Made by a program: the position numbers and the translations under genes. Below, in pieces: positions 16,227 to 24,116 of a DNA stretch of 64,000 nucleotides. Below the pieces are notes generated by a model. The model was given only the letters and a program-made list of their open reading frames with translations, did not search any database and had not been told where the DNA came from. The stretch lies in NCBI GenBank assembly GCA_965216585.1, contig CBDCGC010000003.1:4464001-4528000 (forward strand), read 5' to 3'. This DNA comes from CADEER01 sp965216585 (GTDB lineage Bacteria; Desulfobacterota; Binatia; HRBIN30; CADEER01). Position 1 is the stretch's first letter, and each line of letters begins with the position of its first letter.

Positions 16227-16424
16227 ATGCCCAAGATGAAGAGCAACCGCGGTGCGGCCAAACGCTTCGGCAAGACAGCTACCGGCAAGGTGCGCCGCCG
16301 GCGCGCGTATCTGCGCCATATTCTGACCCACAAGAGCCCCAAGCAGAAGCGCCGTTTGCGCAAGAGCGGTATCGTCGCCTCGGTGGACGCACCGCAGATT
16401 CGCGCTCTGCTGCCGTATCTCTGA
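16227..16424 (+). CDS. rpmI: Large ribosomal subunit protein bL35
   Basis: The 65-residue basic protein begins MPKMKSNRGAAKRF and contains the family's KTATGK and HILTHKSPKQKRRLRK motifs. An SD (GGGAGG) precedes the ATG. It lies between thrS and rplT, as usual in the thrS/infC/rpmI/rplT cluster. Confidence 0.98.
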   Translation: MPKMKSNRGAAKRFGKTATGKVRRRRAYLRHILTHKSPKQKRRLRKSGIVASVDAPQIRALLPYL

Positions 16425-16433
16425 GAAAAAAGG

Positions 16434-16449
16434 GCGCACGCCCGTGCGC
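16434..16449 (+). promoter_or_regulatory. Short palindromic hairpin in the rpmI-rplT spacer
   Basis: GCGCACG and CGTGCGC form a 7-bp perfect palindrome with a 2-nt centre, preceded by a run of six A. It lies 26 bp before rplT. In several bacteria bL20 autoregulates this cluster through mRNA structure, but similarity to a known L20 site is not evident, so this is only a candidate. Confidence 0.3.
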
Positions 16450-16475
16450 TCTGACAACGTTCAGGAGTCGAGAAC

Positions 16476-16835
16476 ATGCCCCGAGTCAAAAGAGGCACCA
16501 CCGGACGTGCCAAGCACAAGAAGATTCTCAAGCTTGCCAAGGGCAACGTCGGTGGCCGGCGCAAGCAGTACCGGCAGGCGCGAGAGACGGTGGAAAAAGG
16601 CCTGACCTATGCTTACCGTGACCGCAAGGTGAAGAAGCGCGAGTTTCGCCGCTTGTGGATCGTCCGCATCAACGCCGCGGCGCGCCAGGCCGGCCTGACC
16701 TACCGCGAGCTCATCCACGGATTGAAGAAGGGCGGTATCGCCGTCGACCGCAAGGTCCTGGCCGATCTCGCCATGCAGGATCCCGACGGTTTCGGTGCCA
16801 TCGCCGAGGCGGCCAAGAAACAGCTAGCCGCCTGA
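16476..16835 (+). CDS. rplT: Large ribosomal subunit protein bL20
   Basis: The 119-residue protein starts MPRVKRGTTGRAKHKKILK and contains YAYRDRKVKKREFRRLWI and RINAAARQ, diagnostic for bL20, which binds 23S rRNA early in 50S assembly. The SD CAGGAG is 8 nt upstream. It is co-transcribed with rpmI and pheS; the pheS start lies 26 bp downstream. Confidence 0.98.
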   Translation: MPRVKRGTTGRAKHKKILKLAKGNVGGRRKQYRQARETVEKGLTYAYRDRKVKKREFRRLWIVRINAAARQAGLTYRELIHGLKKGGIAVDRKVLADLAMQDPDGFGAIAEAAKKQLAA

Positions 16836-16861
16836 ACGTCCGCTCCGGCGGGTCGTTTTCG

Positions 16862-17884
16862 ATGAAGGAGCAGCTCGAGAAAATCCGCGCGGAGGCGGTG
16901 CGTGCCGTCCAGGCGGCAACCGACGAGGACGCGGTCGAGCAGGTGCGCTTGCGCTACCTCGGTCGCAAGGGGGAGCTGACCGCCGTGTTGCGCGGCATGC
17001 GCTACGTCTCGCCGCAAGAACGCCCGGCGATCGGCGCGCTGGTCAACAGCATCCGCGATGAGCTGGAGGCCGAGATCGGCGAGGCGCTGTCCTCGGCGCA
17101 GGCGGCGGCACGCGCCCGCCGCGTCGAGAGCGAGCGTATCGACGTCACGATACCCGGTCGCCGGCCGCTGCTCGGACGGGTTCATCCGCTGGCCCAGATC
17201 ACCGAAGAGCTGGTCGACGTTTTCGTTGGCCTCGGCTTCGACGTCGCCGAAGGGCCGGAGATCGAAGACGACTACCACAACTTCGAGGCACTGAACTTTC
17301 CGGCCGACCACCCGGCTCGGGACATGCAGGACACGCTCTTCGTCGAAGGCGGTCTGGTCATGCGCACGCACACTTCGCCGGTGCAGATTCGCGTCATGGA
17401 GTCGCAGCAGCCACCGCTGCGGGTGATCGCCTGCGGCGCCACCTACCGCCATGATAGCGATGCGACGCACTCTCCGATGTTTCATCAGATCGAAGGTTTC
17501 ATGGTCGATGAGAACGTCACCTTCGCCGATCTGAAAGGTGTCCTGACGCACGCGCTGCGCTCCCTCTTTGGTGCCGCGAGCCCGGTGCGTCTGCGACCAT
17601 CTTTCTTTCCCTTTACCGAGCCGAGTGCCGAAGTCGACATCGGTTGTTTCGCCTGCACACGCCAGGGCGAGAGCTGCCGCATCTGCAAAGGGACCGGGTG
17701 GGTCGAAGTGTTGGGCGCCGGCATGATCGATCCGAACGTTCTGCGCGCCGTCGACTACGACGCCGAACACTTGTCCGGCTTTGCCTTCGGCATCGGCATC
17801 GAGCGCATCGCCATGCTCAAGTTCGAAGTCGACGACATCCGCCGCTTCTTCGCCAACGACCTTCGCTTCCTCGAGCAGTTCTAG
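16862..17884 (+). CDS. pheS: Phenylalanyl-tRNA synthetase alpha subunit
   Basis: PheS (340 aa) forms the catalytic subunit of the alpha2-beta2 enzyme. Visible motifs are the N-terminal coiled coil (1-85), motif 2 region RTHTSPVQIRVM, ATYRHDSDATHSPMFHQIEGF and motif 3 GFAFGIGIERIAMLKF near the C-terminus. It also carries a CFACTRQGESCRIC cysteine cluster of the kind seen in many bacterial PheS proteins. ATG 16862 follows rplT closely and has only a weak SD. pheT starts 14 bp after its stop. Confidence 0.97.
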   Translation: MKEQLEKIRAEAVRAVQAATDEDAVEQVRLRYLGRKGELTAVLRGMRYVSPQERPAIGALVNSIRDELEAEIGEALSSAQAAARARRVESERIDVTIPGRRPLLGRVHPLAQITEELVDVFVGLGFDVAEGPEIEDDYHNFEALNFPADHPARDMQDTLFVEGGLVMRTHTSPVQIRVMESQQPPLRVIACGATYRHDSDATHSPMFHQIEGFMVDENVTFADLKGVLTHALRSLFGAASPVRLRPSFFPFTEPSAEVDIGCFACTRQGESCRICKGTGWVEVLGAGMIDPNVLRAVDYDAEHLSGFAFGIGIERIAMLKFEVDDIRRFFANDLRFLEQF

Positions 17885-17898
17885 ATGAGGATGCGTCG

Positions 17899-20295
17899 AT
17901 GAAGGTGCCTCTGCGTTGGCTGCGAGAGCTCGTTCCCTTTGAAGGCGACACGGCGGCGCTGTGCGAGCGCCTGACGATGGGTGGGCTGGAGGTCGATGCG
18001 GTCGAGCAGCGCGGTGCCGACCTCAGCGGCGTCGTCGCTGCTCGCGTCAAGAGTGTCGACTCGCATCCCGACGCCGATCGCCTGCGCGTCTGCCAGGTCG
18101 ACGCCGGCGATGGCGCTAGCCTGACCATCGTCTGCGGCGCCGCCAACGTGCGGCGCGGGATGATCGCGGCGCTGGCGCGCTGCGGTGCGGAGCTGCCCGG
18201 CGGAACGCAGATCGGCGATACGGTCATCCGCGGTGTCGCCTCCGCGGGCATGCTGTGCTCGCTGGCCGAGCTCGGTCTGGAGGACAGCTCGGATGGCATC
18301 GTCGAGCTCGACCGCGGCACTGCGCTCGGCAGCGATGTCGGCGACCTGCTCGGTGCCCGCGACACCATTCTCGAGATTTCGATTACGCCCAATCGCGGCG
18401 ATTGCCTGAGCCTTCTCGGCCTGGCGCGCGAGGTCGCCTTGCTGACCGGCACGCGCCTCAAATTGCCGCGCCTGCGCTTGAAAGAGGGGGAGGAGGCGAC
18501 GGCAGAGGCGATCGCCGTACGCATCGACGACGTGGACGGCTGCCGCCGCTACGCGGCCCGGGTGGTGCGCGGAGTGCGGGTCGGCCCGTCACCGCAGTGG
18601 ATGCGCTGGCGTCTCGAAGATGCCGGAGTGCGCGCCATCAACAACGTCGTCGACGTTACCAACTACGTCATGCTCGAGCGCGGTCAACCGTTGCACGCTT
18701 TCGATCTCGAGCGCCTGCCACAGCCGCAGATCGTCGTCCGCCGAGCCGCCTCGAGCCGAGCGTTGCAAACGCTCGACGGCGTCGTGCGCGAGTTGGCGGC
18801 GGACGACCTGTTGATCACCACCGGCGACGAGCCGGTCGCCGTCGCCGGTGTGATGGGAGGCGCCGACAGCGAAGTGCACGAAGCGACGACCGATGTGCTG
18901 CTCGAGGCGGCTTGCTTCGATCCGTCGACCGTGCGCGGCACGGCCCGGCGCATGGATTTGCACTCCGAGGCATCGTATCGCTTCGAGCGCGGTGTAGACG
19001 TCGATGCCGTCGTCGCCAATCTCGACCGCGCCGCCAGCTTGCTGGCGAAGACGGCGGGCGGCACGGCGAGCAAGGGGGTCGTCGACGTCTATCCCAGCCG
19101 CCGCGAGCCGACGCCGATCCTCTTGCGGCCGCAACGGGTCGGCGAAGTGCTCGGCTACAGCGTCGGCCGCGGCGTCATTCGCAAGACGATGAAGTCGCTC
19201 GGTGCTCGAGTGAGCAGTGCCGGCGGCGGCCTGTCGGTGACCGCCCCGACCTACCGCAACGACCTCGAGCGCGAGATCGATCTCATCGAGGAGGTCGCGC
19301 GCGTCGTCGGCTACGCGGAGATTCCCAGCCGCTTGCCGGCGCGGCCGCTGCGCGTCGGTTCGATGCCGGCGCGGATGGCCTGCGAGCGCCAGGTGCGCCG
19401 GTTGCTGTGCGGTGCCGGGCTGAGCGAGCTGGTCGGTCTGGCCTTTGCATCGACCGAGGCCAACGAGACCTTTCCCGGTTTGAATACGGCGGGTCGTGGC
19501 GTCCGCTTGCTCAACCCGATTGCTCGTGATGAGGGTGAGTTGCGGCGCAGCATTTTGCACAGCGTCGTGGCGATGTGGCGCTACAATCGCAACCAGGGCG
19601 CGGTGGCCATCGGCGGATTCTCGATTGGCAAGACCTATTGGTGGAATGACGGTAGGGCGCGCGAGGGGTGGCGTCTGGGAGGCGTGGTTGCCGGTGCCAT
19701 GCCGGCGCGCGGCCTCGGTGCTCGACGTCCGCCCGAGCTGAGCGACGTCAAGGGCATTCTCGAGAGCGTTTTCGAGCAGCGCGGCCTGTGGTCGCGCATG
19801 CGCTGGCAGCACGGTGCCGAGATCGCTTCATTTCACCCCGGCAAGAGCGCCGTGATTCGGGTCGACGACCAGGTGATCGGCATGCTCGGCTGCCTCCACC
19901 CGGACGTCGAGGCCAAAGTCGACCTGGCGGGAGAGCACTGGCTCTTCGAGATCGATCTCGATCTGCTCACCAGTCTGGAAAGCCCGGCCAAGCGCTTCGC
20001 CGGACTGCCGCGTTACCCGGCGGTCGCCCGCGATCTGGCCGTCGTCGTCGACGCCGATTTCGCATCCGACCAGATCGTTCGTTATGTGTGCGCGTGGAAA
20101 CCCGACCTGGTCGAGGCGGTGGAGCTCTTCGACGAGTACGTAGGTTCGCCTATTGCGCCGGGCAAGAAGAGCCTGGCATACTCCGTCGCGTATCGCGCGG
20201 CGGACCGGACGCTGACCGACGAGGAAGTCAATGGTTTGCAGGAGCAGCTCTTACTTGCACTGGAAAAGGAGTTTGCTGTAGAGCAGCGTCAGTAG
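17899..20295 (+). CDS. pheT: Phenylalanyl-tRNA synthetase beta subunit
   Basis: PheT (798 aa) carries the tRNA-binding OB-fold at the N-terminus (about 38-150, HPDADRLRVCQVDAG), B3/B4 editing domain, B5 domain (REPTPILLRPQRVGEVLGYS), the catalytic-like core, and the C-terminal ferredoxin-like anticodon-binding domain (RYPAVARDLAVVVDADF). The length matches bacterial PheT. ATG 17899 immediately follows pheS. The frame remains open upstream, but that part belongs to pheS in another frame. Confidence 0.97.
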   Translation: MKVPLRWLRELVPFEGDTAALCERLTMGGLEVDAVEQRGADLSGVVAARVKSVDSHPDADRLRVCQVDAGDGASLTIVCGAANVRRGMIAALARCGAELPGGTQIGDTVIRGVASAGMLCSLAELGLEDSSDGIVELDRGTALGSDVGDLLGARDTILEISITPNRGDCLSLLGLAREVALLTGTRLKLPRLRLKEGEEATAEAIAVRIDDVDGCRRYAARVVRGVRVGPSPQWMRWRLEDAGVRAINNVVDVTNYVMLERGQPLHAFDLERLPQPQIVVRRAASSRALQTLDGVVRELAADDLLITTGDEPVAVAGVMGGADSEVHEATTDVLLEAACFDPSTVRGTARRMDLHSEASYRFERGVDVDAVVANLDRAASLLAKTAGGTASKGVVDVYPSRREPTPILLRPQRVGEVLGYSVGRGVIRKTMKSLGARVSSAGGGLSVTAPTYRNDLEREIDLIEEVARVVGYAEIPSRLPARPLRVGSMPARMACERQVRRLLCGAGLSELVGLAFASTEANETFPGLNTAGRGVRLLNPIARDEGELRRSILHSVVAMWRYNRNQGAVAIGGFSIGKTYWWNDGRAREGWRLGGVVAGAMPARGLGARRPPELSDVKGILESVFEQRGLWSRMRWQHGAEIASFHPGKSAVIRVDDQVIGMLGCLHPDVEAKVDLAGEHWLFEIDLDLLTSLESPAKRFAGLPRYPAVARDLAVVVDADFASDQIVRYVCAWKPDLVEAVELFDEYVGSPIAPGKKSLAYSVAYRAADRTLTDEEVNGLQEQLLLALEKEFAVEQRQ

Positions 20296-20393
20296 ATACG
20301 AGGGGCATCCGCGCAGGGGGCTGATTGCGGATCGCCGAGAATGCAGCAGGGCATCTTGAAGCGGGTTCATACTGATATGAGGGGGATTGCTCG

Positions 20394-20699
20394 GTGGCCG
20401 TAACCAAGGCGGACATCGTCGAACGGATACACGACAAGGTCGGCTTCTCCAAGAAGGAAGCTGCCGAGGTCGTCGACTCCATCTTCGAGATGATCAAGGC
20501 GCATCTCGAGGATGGTCGCAAAGTGAAGATTTCAGGCTTCGGAAACTTTGTCGTGCACGAAAAGCGCCCGCGCAAAGGGAGAAATCCGCAGACCGGCGAG
20601 TCCATCACCATCCGCGCTCGCCGCGTGCTCGGTTTCAAGGCCAGTCCCATGCTCAAGAAGAGTATGAACAACTCGGAAGACCCATCTGACGAGTCGTGA
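20394..20699 (+). CDS. ihfA: Integration host factor subunit alpha
   Basis: This is a 101-residue HU/IHF-family DNA-bending protein starting at GTG. The core MAVTKADIVERIHDKVGFSK and KISGFGNFVVHEKRPRKGRN, with GRNPQTGE at the beta-arm tip, match IHF alpha. Its position directly after pheT is the classical place of ihfA. An SD-like GAGGGGG lies upstream. The C-terminal acidic tail (NNSEDPSDES) is slightly longer than usual. It would pair with an IhfB encoded elsewhere or act as a homodimer. The MerR-type gene starts 4 bp downstream. Confidence 0.94.
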   Translation: MAVTKADIVERIHDKVGFSKKEAAEVVDSIFEMIKAHLEDGRKVKISGFGNFVVHEKRPRKGRNPQTGESITIRARRVLGFKASPMLKKSMNNSEDPSDES

Positions 20700-20703
20700 G
20701 AGC

Positions 20704-21111
20704 ATGACCGCTGCAGAACTGCCGGACAAGCTCTATTTCAAGATCGGCGAGGTCGCCAAGCTGGTGGGCGTGAAGCCCTATGTGTTGCGTTACTGGGAGA
20801 CCGAGTTTCCCTCGATCCGCCCGGGCAAGACGCGCTCGAAGCACCGGCTCTACCGGCGGCGGGACGTTGAAACTCTTCTCGAGATTCGTCGTTTGTTGCA
20901 CGACGAGCGCTATACCATCGAGGGTGCCAAGCGCCGCCTGAAAGATCGCGGCGGCCAGCAGGACGAAGTCGAGAGCGCGGCGACGAGCGAAGGCGACGAC
21001 GAGGCCTCGAGTCAGCAAATGTCGCTACCGTTGCAGGATTCTCGCTACCGCGAGGTTCTCGAAGAAGTGCGTCAGGAGTTGCAGGAGATCCGCAAGTTGC
21101 TGCATTCCTGA
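20704..21111 (+). CDS. MerR-family transcriptional regulator
   Basis: This 135-residue protein has an N-terminal MerR winged helix (FKIGEVAKLVGVKPYVLRYW, then RLYRRRDVETLLEIRRLLHD; residues 11-75) and a short C-terminal coiled coil (about 110-134). There is no recognisable effector-binding domain or metal-binding cysteines. Proteins of this type regularly follow ihfA in delta-proteobacterial genomes. Its targets are unknown. It is 4 bp after ihfA and is almost certainly in the same operon. Confidence 0.9.
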   Translation: MTAAELPDKLYFKIGEVAKLVGVKPYVLRYWETEFPSIRPGKTRSKHRLYRRRDVETLLEIRRLLHDERYTIEGAKRRLKDRGGQQDEVESAATSEGDDEASSQQMSLPLQDSRYREVLEEVRQELQEIRKLLHS

Positions 21112-21252
21112 GCGTCGCCGAGGTACCGCTTTCGCTCAACGGGCTCCGAGAATGCACGAACTCTCGTGTATTTTGCCCTAGCATCCGCGGGGACACAGAT
21201 TGACGAGCGTGAGTCCCCGTCCCTGGCACGGCCGTTGCTTTTCTCTGACGGC

Positions 21253-21552
21253 ATGGATGCCAATCAGACCGAAACCCCCGTCCCTTCGGGGGATGTCAGC
21301 CAGATCGCCTTTCGCCTGTGCAAACTGTTGCTGGCGCGCCGCGTGTTGTGGGACGAGTACGGATTGGGTGTCGAGGAGTTGGCCAAGACGCTGGGCACGT
21401 CCGCTGGGTCGGTGCGTGAAGCGCTTGGTGACCTCGAAAGCGAACAATGGGTCGATCTCTGCGCGGATCGTTCGAGCGCGGCGCTGACGGAAAAAGGAGT
21501 GGTCGCCATCCTCGGACGAAAGCCGTTCGCCAGCGCCGAGCAAAGAGTCTGA
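21253..21552 (+). CDS. Small winged-helix DNA-binding protein
   Basis: The 99-residue protein starting MDANQTETP contains a predicted helix-turn-helix/wing (residues 17-90): LCKLLLARRVLW, YGLGVEELAKTLGTSAGSVREAL, and a wing ending ALTEKGVVAI. No effector domain is present. ATG 21253 is preferred to an upstream in-frame start at 21166 because the extra residues look like non-coding translation. It lies 141 bp after the MerR-family gene on the same strand and could be an independent unit. Targets are unknown. Confidence 0.6.
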   Translation: MDANQTETPVPSGDVSQIAFRLCKLLLARRVLWDEYGLGVEELAKTLGTSAGSVREALGDLESEQWVDLCADRSSAALTEKGVVAILGRKPFASAEQRV

Positions 21553-21629
21553 GCACCGCCCGATCAGCCGAGCTGTCTGTGCCTGCGCCTGAGCCCGAGC
21601 CTCGCCTGAGCCTACGAGCGCAGCGAGTT

Positions 21630-22403
21630 TCAGCCCTGCGAAGCGATCGCGCCGGCGCGGGCGCTGCAGGTAGTGCAATCTGAGCTGCCGCAGAGGATCG
21701 CCTCTGGTTTGGCGACGATCGCCGCCGATGCGGTTCGGATCAAGGCGCGCAGCGGGGAGAGGCGAACGACCGCATCACCGGTTTCGAATTCGTGTGCTGC
21801 GATCGGCTGAATCTCTTCCTCGAGCGTGTCGTAGCCTTGCGTACACGCCGGCAGGTAGTCGACGACGATGCGCTCTTCGTAGCCGGCGATGTTGATGCGC
21901 TTTGCCGAGCCGCGGTAGCGAAGGTCGGGAAGTGCGAGCTCTTCAGCCAGGTGAAGGGCGGTCGAGCCATGGGCGTTGCATCCCACCGCCAGTGTCAGGC
22001 CGTTCATCACGTTGAGCTTTTTCACCGGCCCGAGCGGATTGTTGTCGCGATTGGTCGACAGGACGTCGTGCGCCTGTGGCCCGCAGGCGGCAAAGGAGTG
22101 CGACGGGTGTCCGCTGCGCAAAACCCCGGCTTGGCGACGGAAGGAGTCGGCCGCCGCTCCGAGGCGAGGGCTCAGTTGTAGTTCGGCGTGAAACGGTTGC
22201 GGTGCCGCCGCAGTGTCGATGAGAGTCCAGGTGTCGGTGAACGAAGGCATGACGATGGTTCCGGCGCCGCCGACGAGGTCGCGAACTTGCTGAACGAAAG
22301 CCTCGGCTTGGCGGGGCTCTTCGATCAGCGCGTCCACCAGAACGTTGGCCCCGGCGAGCGGCAGATCGGCCAGGGCCTTCTCGGCCTGCGACGTCCACTT
22401 CAT
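21630..22403 (-). CDS. AAC(3)-like N-acetyltransferase family protein
   Basis: The protein has 257 residues. Regions typical of the aminoglycoside 3-N-acetyltransferase fold are TIVMPSFTDTW (49-59), SGHPSHSFAACG (97-108), NPLGPVKKLN, and GCNAHGSTALHLAEE with His151. The N-terminus is shorter than in resistance enzymes and lacks the VHSS-type motif. The C-terminus ends in a Cys cluster (CGSSDCTTC) not expected in AAC(3). It is 10 bp downstream of the MetE-like gene on the same strand, so an antibiotic role is doubtful and a biosynthetic acyltransferase role is more likely. The substrate is unknown. Confidence 0.72.
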   Translation of the reverse strand: MKWTSQAEKALADLPLAGANVLVDALIEEPRQAEAFVQQVRDLVGGAGTIVMPSFTDTWTLIDTAAAPQPFHAELQLSPRLGAAADSFRRQAGVLRSGHPSHSFAACGPQAHDVLSTNRDNNPLGPVKKLNVMNGLTLAVGCNAHGSTALHLAEELALPDLRYRGSAKRINIAGYEERIVVDYLPACTQGYDTLEEEIQPIAAHEFETGDAVVRLSPLRALIRTASAAIVAKPEAILCGSSDCTTCSARAGAIASQG

Positions 22404-22413
22404 CGGTGCGTTG

Positions 22414-23289
22414 CTAGCGCCCGTTGAGCAAGTCGCGAGCTTCGACCAGGAGGGCGAGCTTGGCGAGCGCCGTGGCGGCGTCGACGGCGTCCAGACCCCA
22501 GGCGGGTTGGAGGTAGAGCACGTCGTGGATGTAGCGTCGCGTCGCCCTTTCCACCTGGCGGGCGATTTCGCCGGCGCTCGGGTTGGCGCCATCGCCGACC
22601 AACCCAAGGGCGAGGGGCTTTCCGGAACCCGTCGCCGCCAGGTCGTCGATCATGTCGGCGCTGCTGACGCAGTCGAGAGCGACGGCGGCGCCGGGCAGCG
22701 AGTTCAGGTGGGCGAACATCTCGCCGACCGGTCCGCCGTAGGTGGAAACGATGAGCATGGCGTGCGGCTCGACGGCGTCCTGGATCGGCTCGAGAAGGGT
22801 GCGCACCTCGCGGATGTCCTTTGGTTCCTGCAGGATCCAGGGCTCGTCGATCTGAACCATGCGGGCACCGGCGTCGACGGCGGCGCGGACTTCGTCGGCG
22901 AGGTGGTTGGCGAGGTCGAGGGCGAGATCGCCGCGCTCCCGGTAGGCGGTCGTTTCGAGCTTGCTGAGCTTCGACAGTGTGTAGGGGCCGCTGAGCGACA
23001 GCTTCAAGTCGATCGAGCCGAGTGCCTGTGCTTCCAGATAGGCGGGCTGCAGCACTCGCCTGCGATTGCGCAAGCGCGATTGGATGCGCAGTCCCCGGCA
23101 GGGGTAGGCGCGAAAGGGCACCGATACGGCGTCGCCGCTGCGGGCACCGGACAGTGTCGAGGCGTGACCGCTGAGGGGATCGCCGGGCGTTGGAACACTC
23201 GCCCAGTCGATGCCGGTCTCGGCCTGGGCGACGACGCCGGCTGCGTCGCCGGACGGCAAAGTACTGTGGTTGGTTACCTCGATCTTCAT
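22414..23289 (-). CDS. MetE C-terminal-domain-like protein lacking zinc ligands
   Basis: The 291-residue protein follows the cobalamin-independent methionine synthase barrel: SLSGPYTLSK, MVQIDEPWIL (QIDEP at 146-150), and segments aligning with the three zinc-ligand regions. The HxC motif is replaced by STY (Ser182, Tyr184), and the C-terminal NPDCGL motif reads QPAWGL (Trp264). The metal site therefore appears lost, so ordinary thiol methylation is unlikely. The protein also lacks the N-terminal half of full-length MetE. It is encoded 10 bp before the AAC(3)-like gene, so both probably act in one uncharacterised pathway. ATG 23289 is chosen for homology. Confidence 0.75.
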   Translation of the reverse strand: MKIEVTNHSTLPSGDAAGVVAQAETGIDWASVPTPGDPLSGHASTLSGARSGDAVSVPFRAYPCRGLRIQSRLRNRRRVLQPAYLEAQALGSIDLKLSLSGPYTLSKLSKLETTAYRERGDLALDLANHLADEVRAAVDAGARMVQIDEPWILQEPKDIREVRTLLEPIQDAVEPHAMLIVSTYGGPVGEMFAHLNSLPGAAVALDCVSSADMIDDLAATGSGKPLALGLVGDGANPSAGEIARQVERATRRYIHDVLYLQPAWGLDAVDAATALAKLALLVEARDLLNGR

Positions 23290-23376
23290 TGCATCGCACC
23301 ATAGCGATTGCGCTGCGGCTGGCAAAGTCTCCAGACGGGGTGCCGGCTGCCGCCGCAGCGACCGTTGACCGGTCGC

Positions 23377-24111
23377 ATGCCGCGTGTTGAGGTGAGTCGC
23401 GTGGACTGGCTGGTGTCAACCGCGGCGATGTACGGGCGCGCTCTCACCAAGGGAGCTTCGCTGGCGTGGCGCAACTGGCCGATGGTCGGTGCCCTCTTCG
23501 TCTACACGGCGCTGTTGGCGGTTGCCGGCGGCGTTGCGTCTCTTGCCGGACCTCTCGGTGGTATGGGCCATGCCCTGGTGACGGCGTTGTGCTTCGGTTC
23601 TTTCCTCGCCTCCGTGGAGACGATCGTTCGCACGGGCAGGGTCACATTGGCCGATTTTCGCGCCAGCTTCGGCCCCTATTTCGGCGACGTGCTCGGCTTC
23701 ATGTTTGCCATGTGGATTCTCTCCCTCATCGTTCTGCAGGTGGCCTTTCTGGCTCAGGGCAGAGCGATTGCGGCGTTCGCCTCGCTGCTGATGTGGGTTT
23801 TTTTCAACGCCGTGCCGGAGCTCATCTACCTGGGGCATCACTCGACTCTCGATCTGCTGCGCGAGAGCTACGATTTCGTCGCCAACAATTGGATCGAGTG
23901 GTTTCCGCTCAACGTCGCACTCCTCGCCGGGGCGGTTCTGCTCTGGTTTCTGCCGGCCGGCACGTTGGCCTGGACGCTCGCCCGTGTGGTCGCGCTCGGC
24001 TTGTACCTCTACTTCGCCATGGTCGTTCGCGGACTGCTCTTCCTCGAGCTGAGCGACGGTTCCCGCCGCTCACGCATCTTTCGCCACCGCGCCGGCGGCG
24101 CACCGTCTTGA
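23377..24111 (+). CDS. Polytopic membrane protein, unknown function
   Basis: This 244-residue protein has about six hydrophobic segments (roughly 32-55, 60-80, 108-128, 130-152, 180-202, 205-228) and a basic C-terminus (SRRSRIFRHRAGG). I do not recognise a defined family; the layout resembles DUF4013-like or stress-related membrane proteins. ATG 23377 or GTG 23401 could be the start. It is divergent from the MetE-like gene (87 bp apart) and converges on the RNase E/G gene with a 5-bp gap. Confidence 0.75.
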   Translation: MPRVEVSRVDWLVSTAAMYGRALTKGASLAWRNWPMVGALFVYTALLAVAGGVASLAGPLGGMGHALVTALCFGSFLASVETIVRTGRVTLADFRASFGPYFGDVLGFMFAMWILSLIVLQVAFLAQGRAIAAFASLLMWVFFNAVPELIYLGHHSTLDLLRESYDFVANNWIEWFPLNVALLAGAVLLWFLPAGTLAWTLARVVALGLYLYFAMVVRGLLFLELSDGSRRSRIFRHRAGGAPS

Positions 24112-24116
24112 AACTC

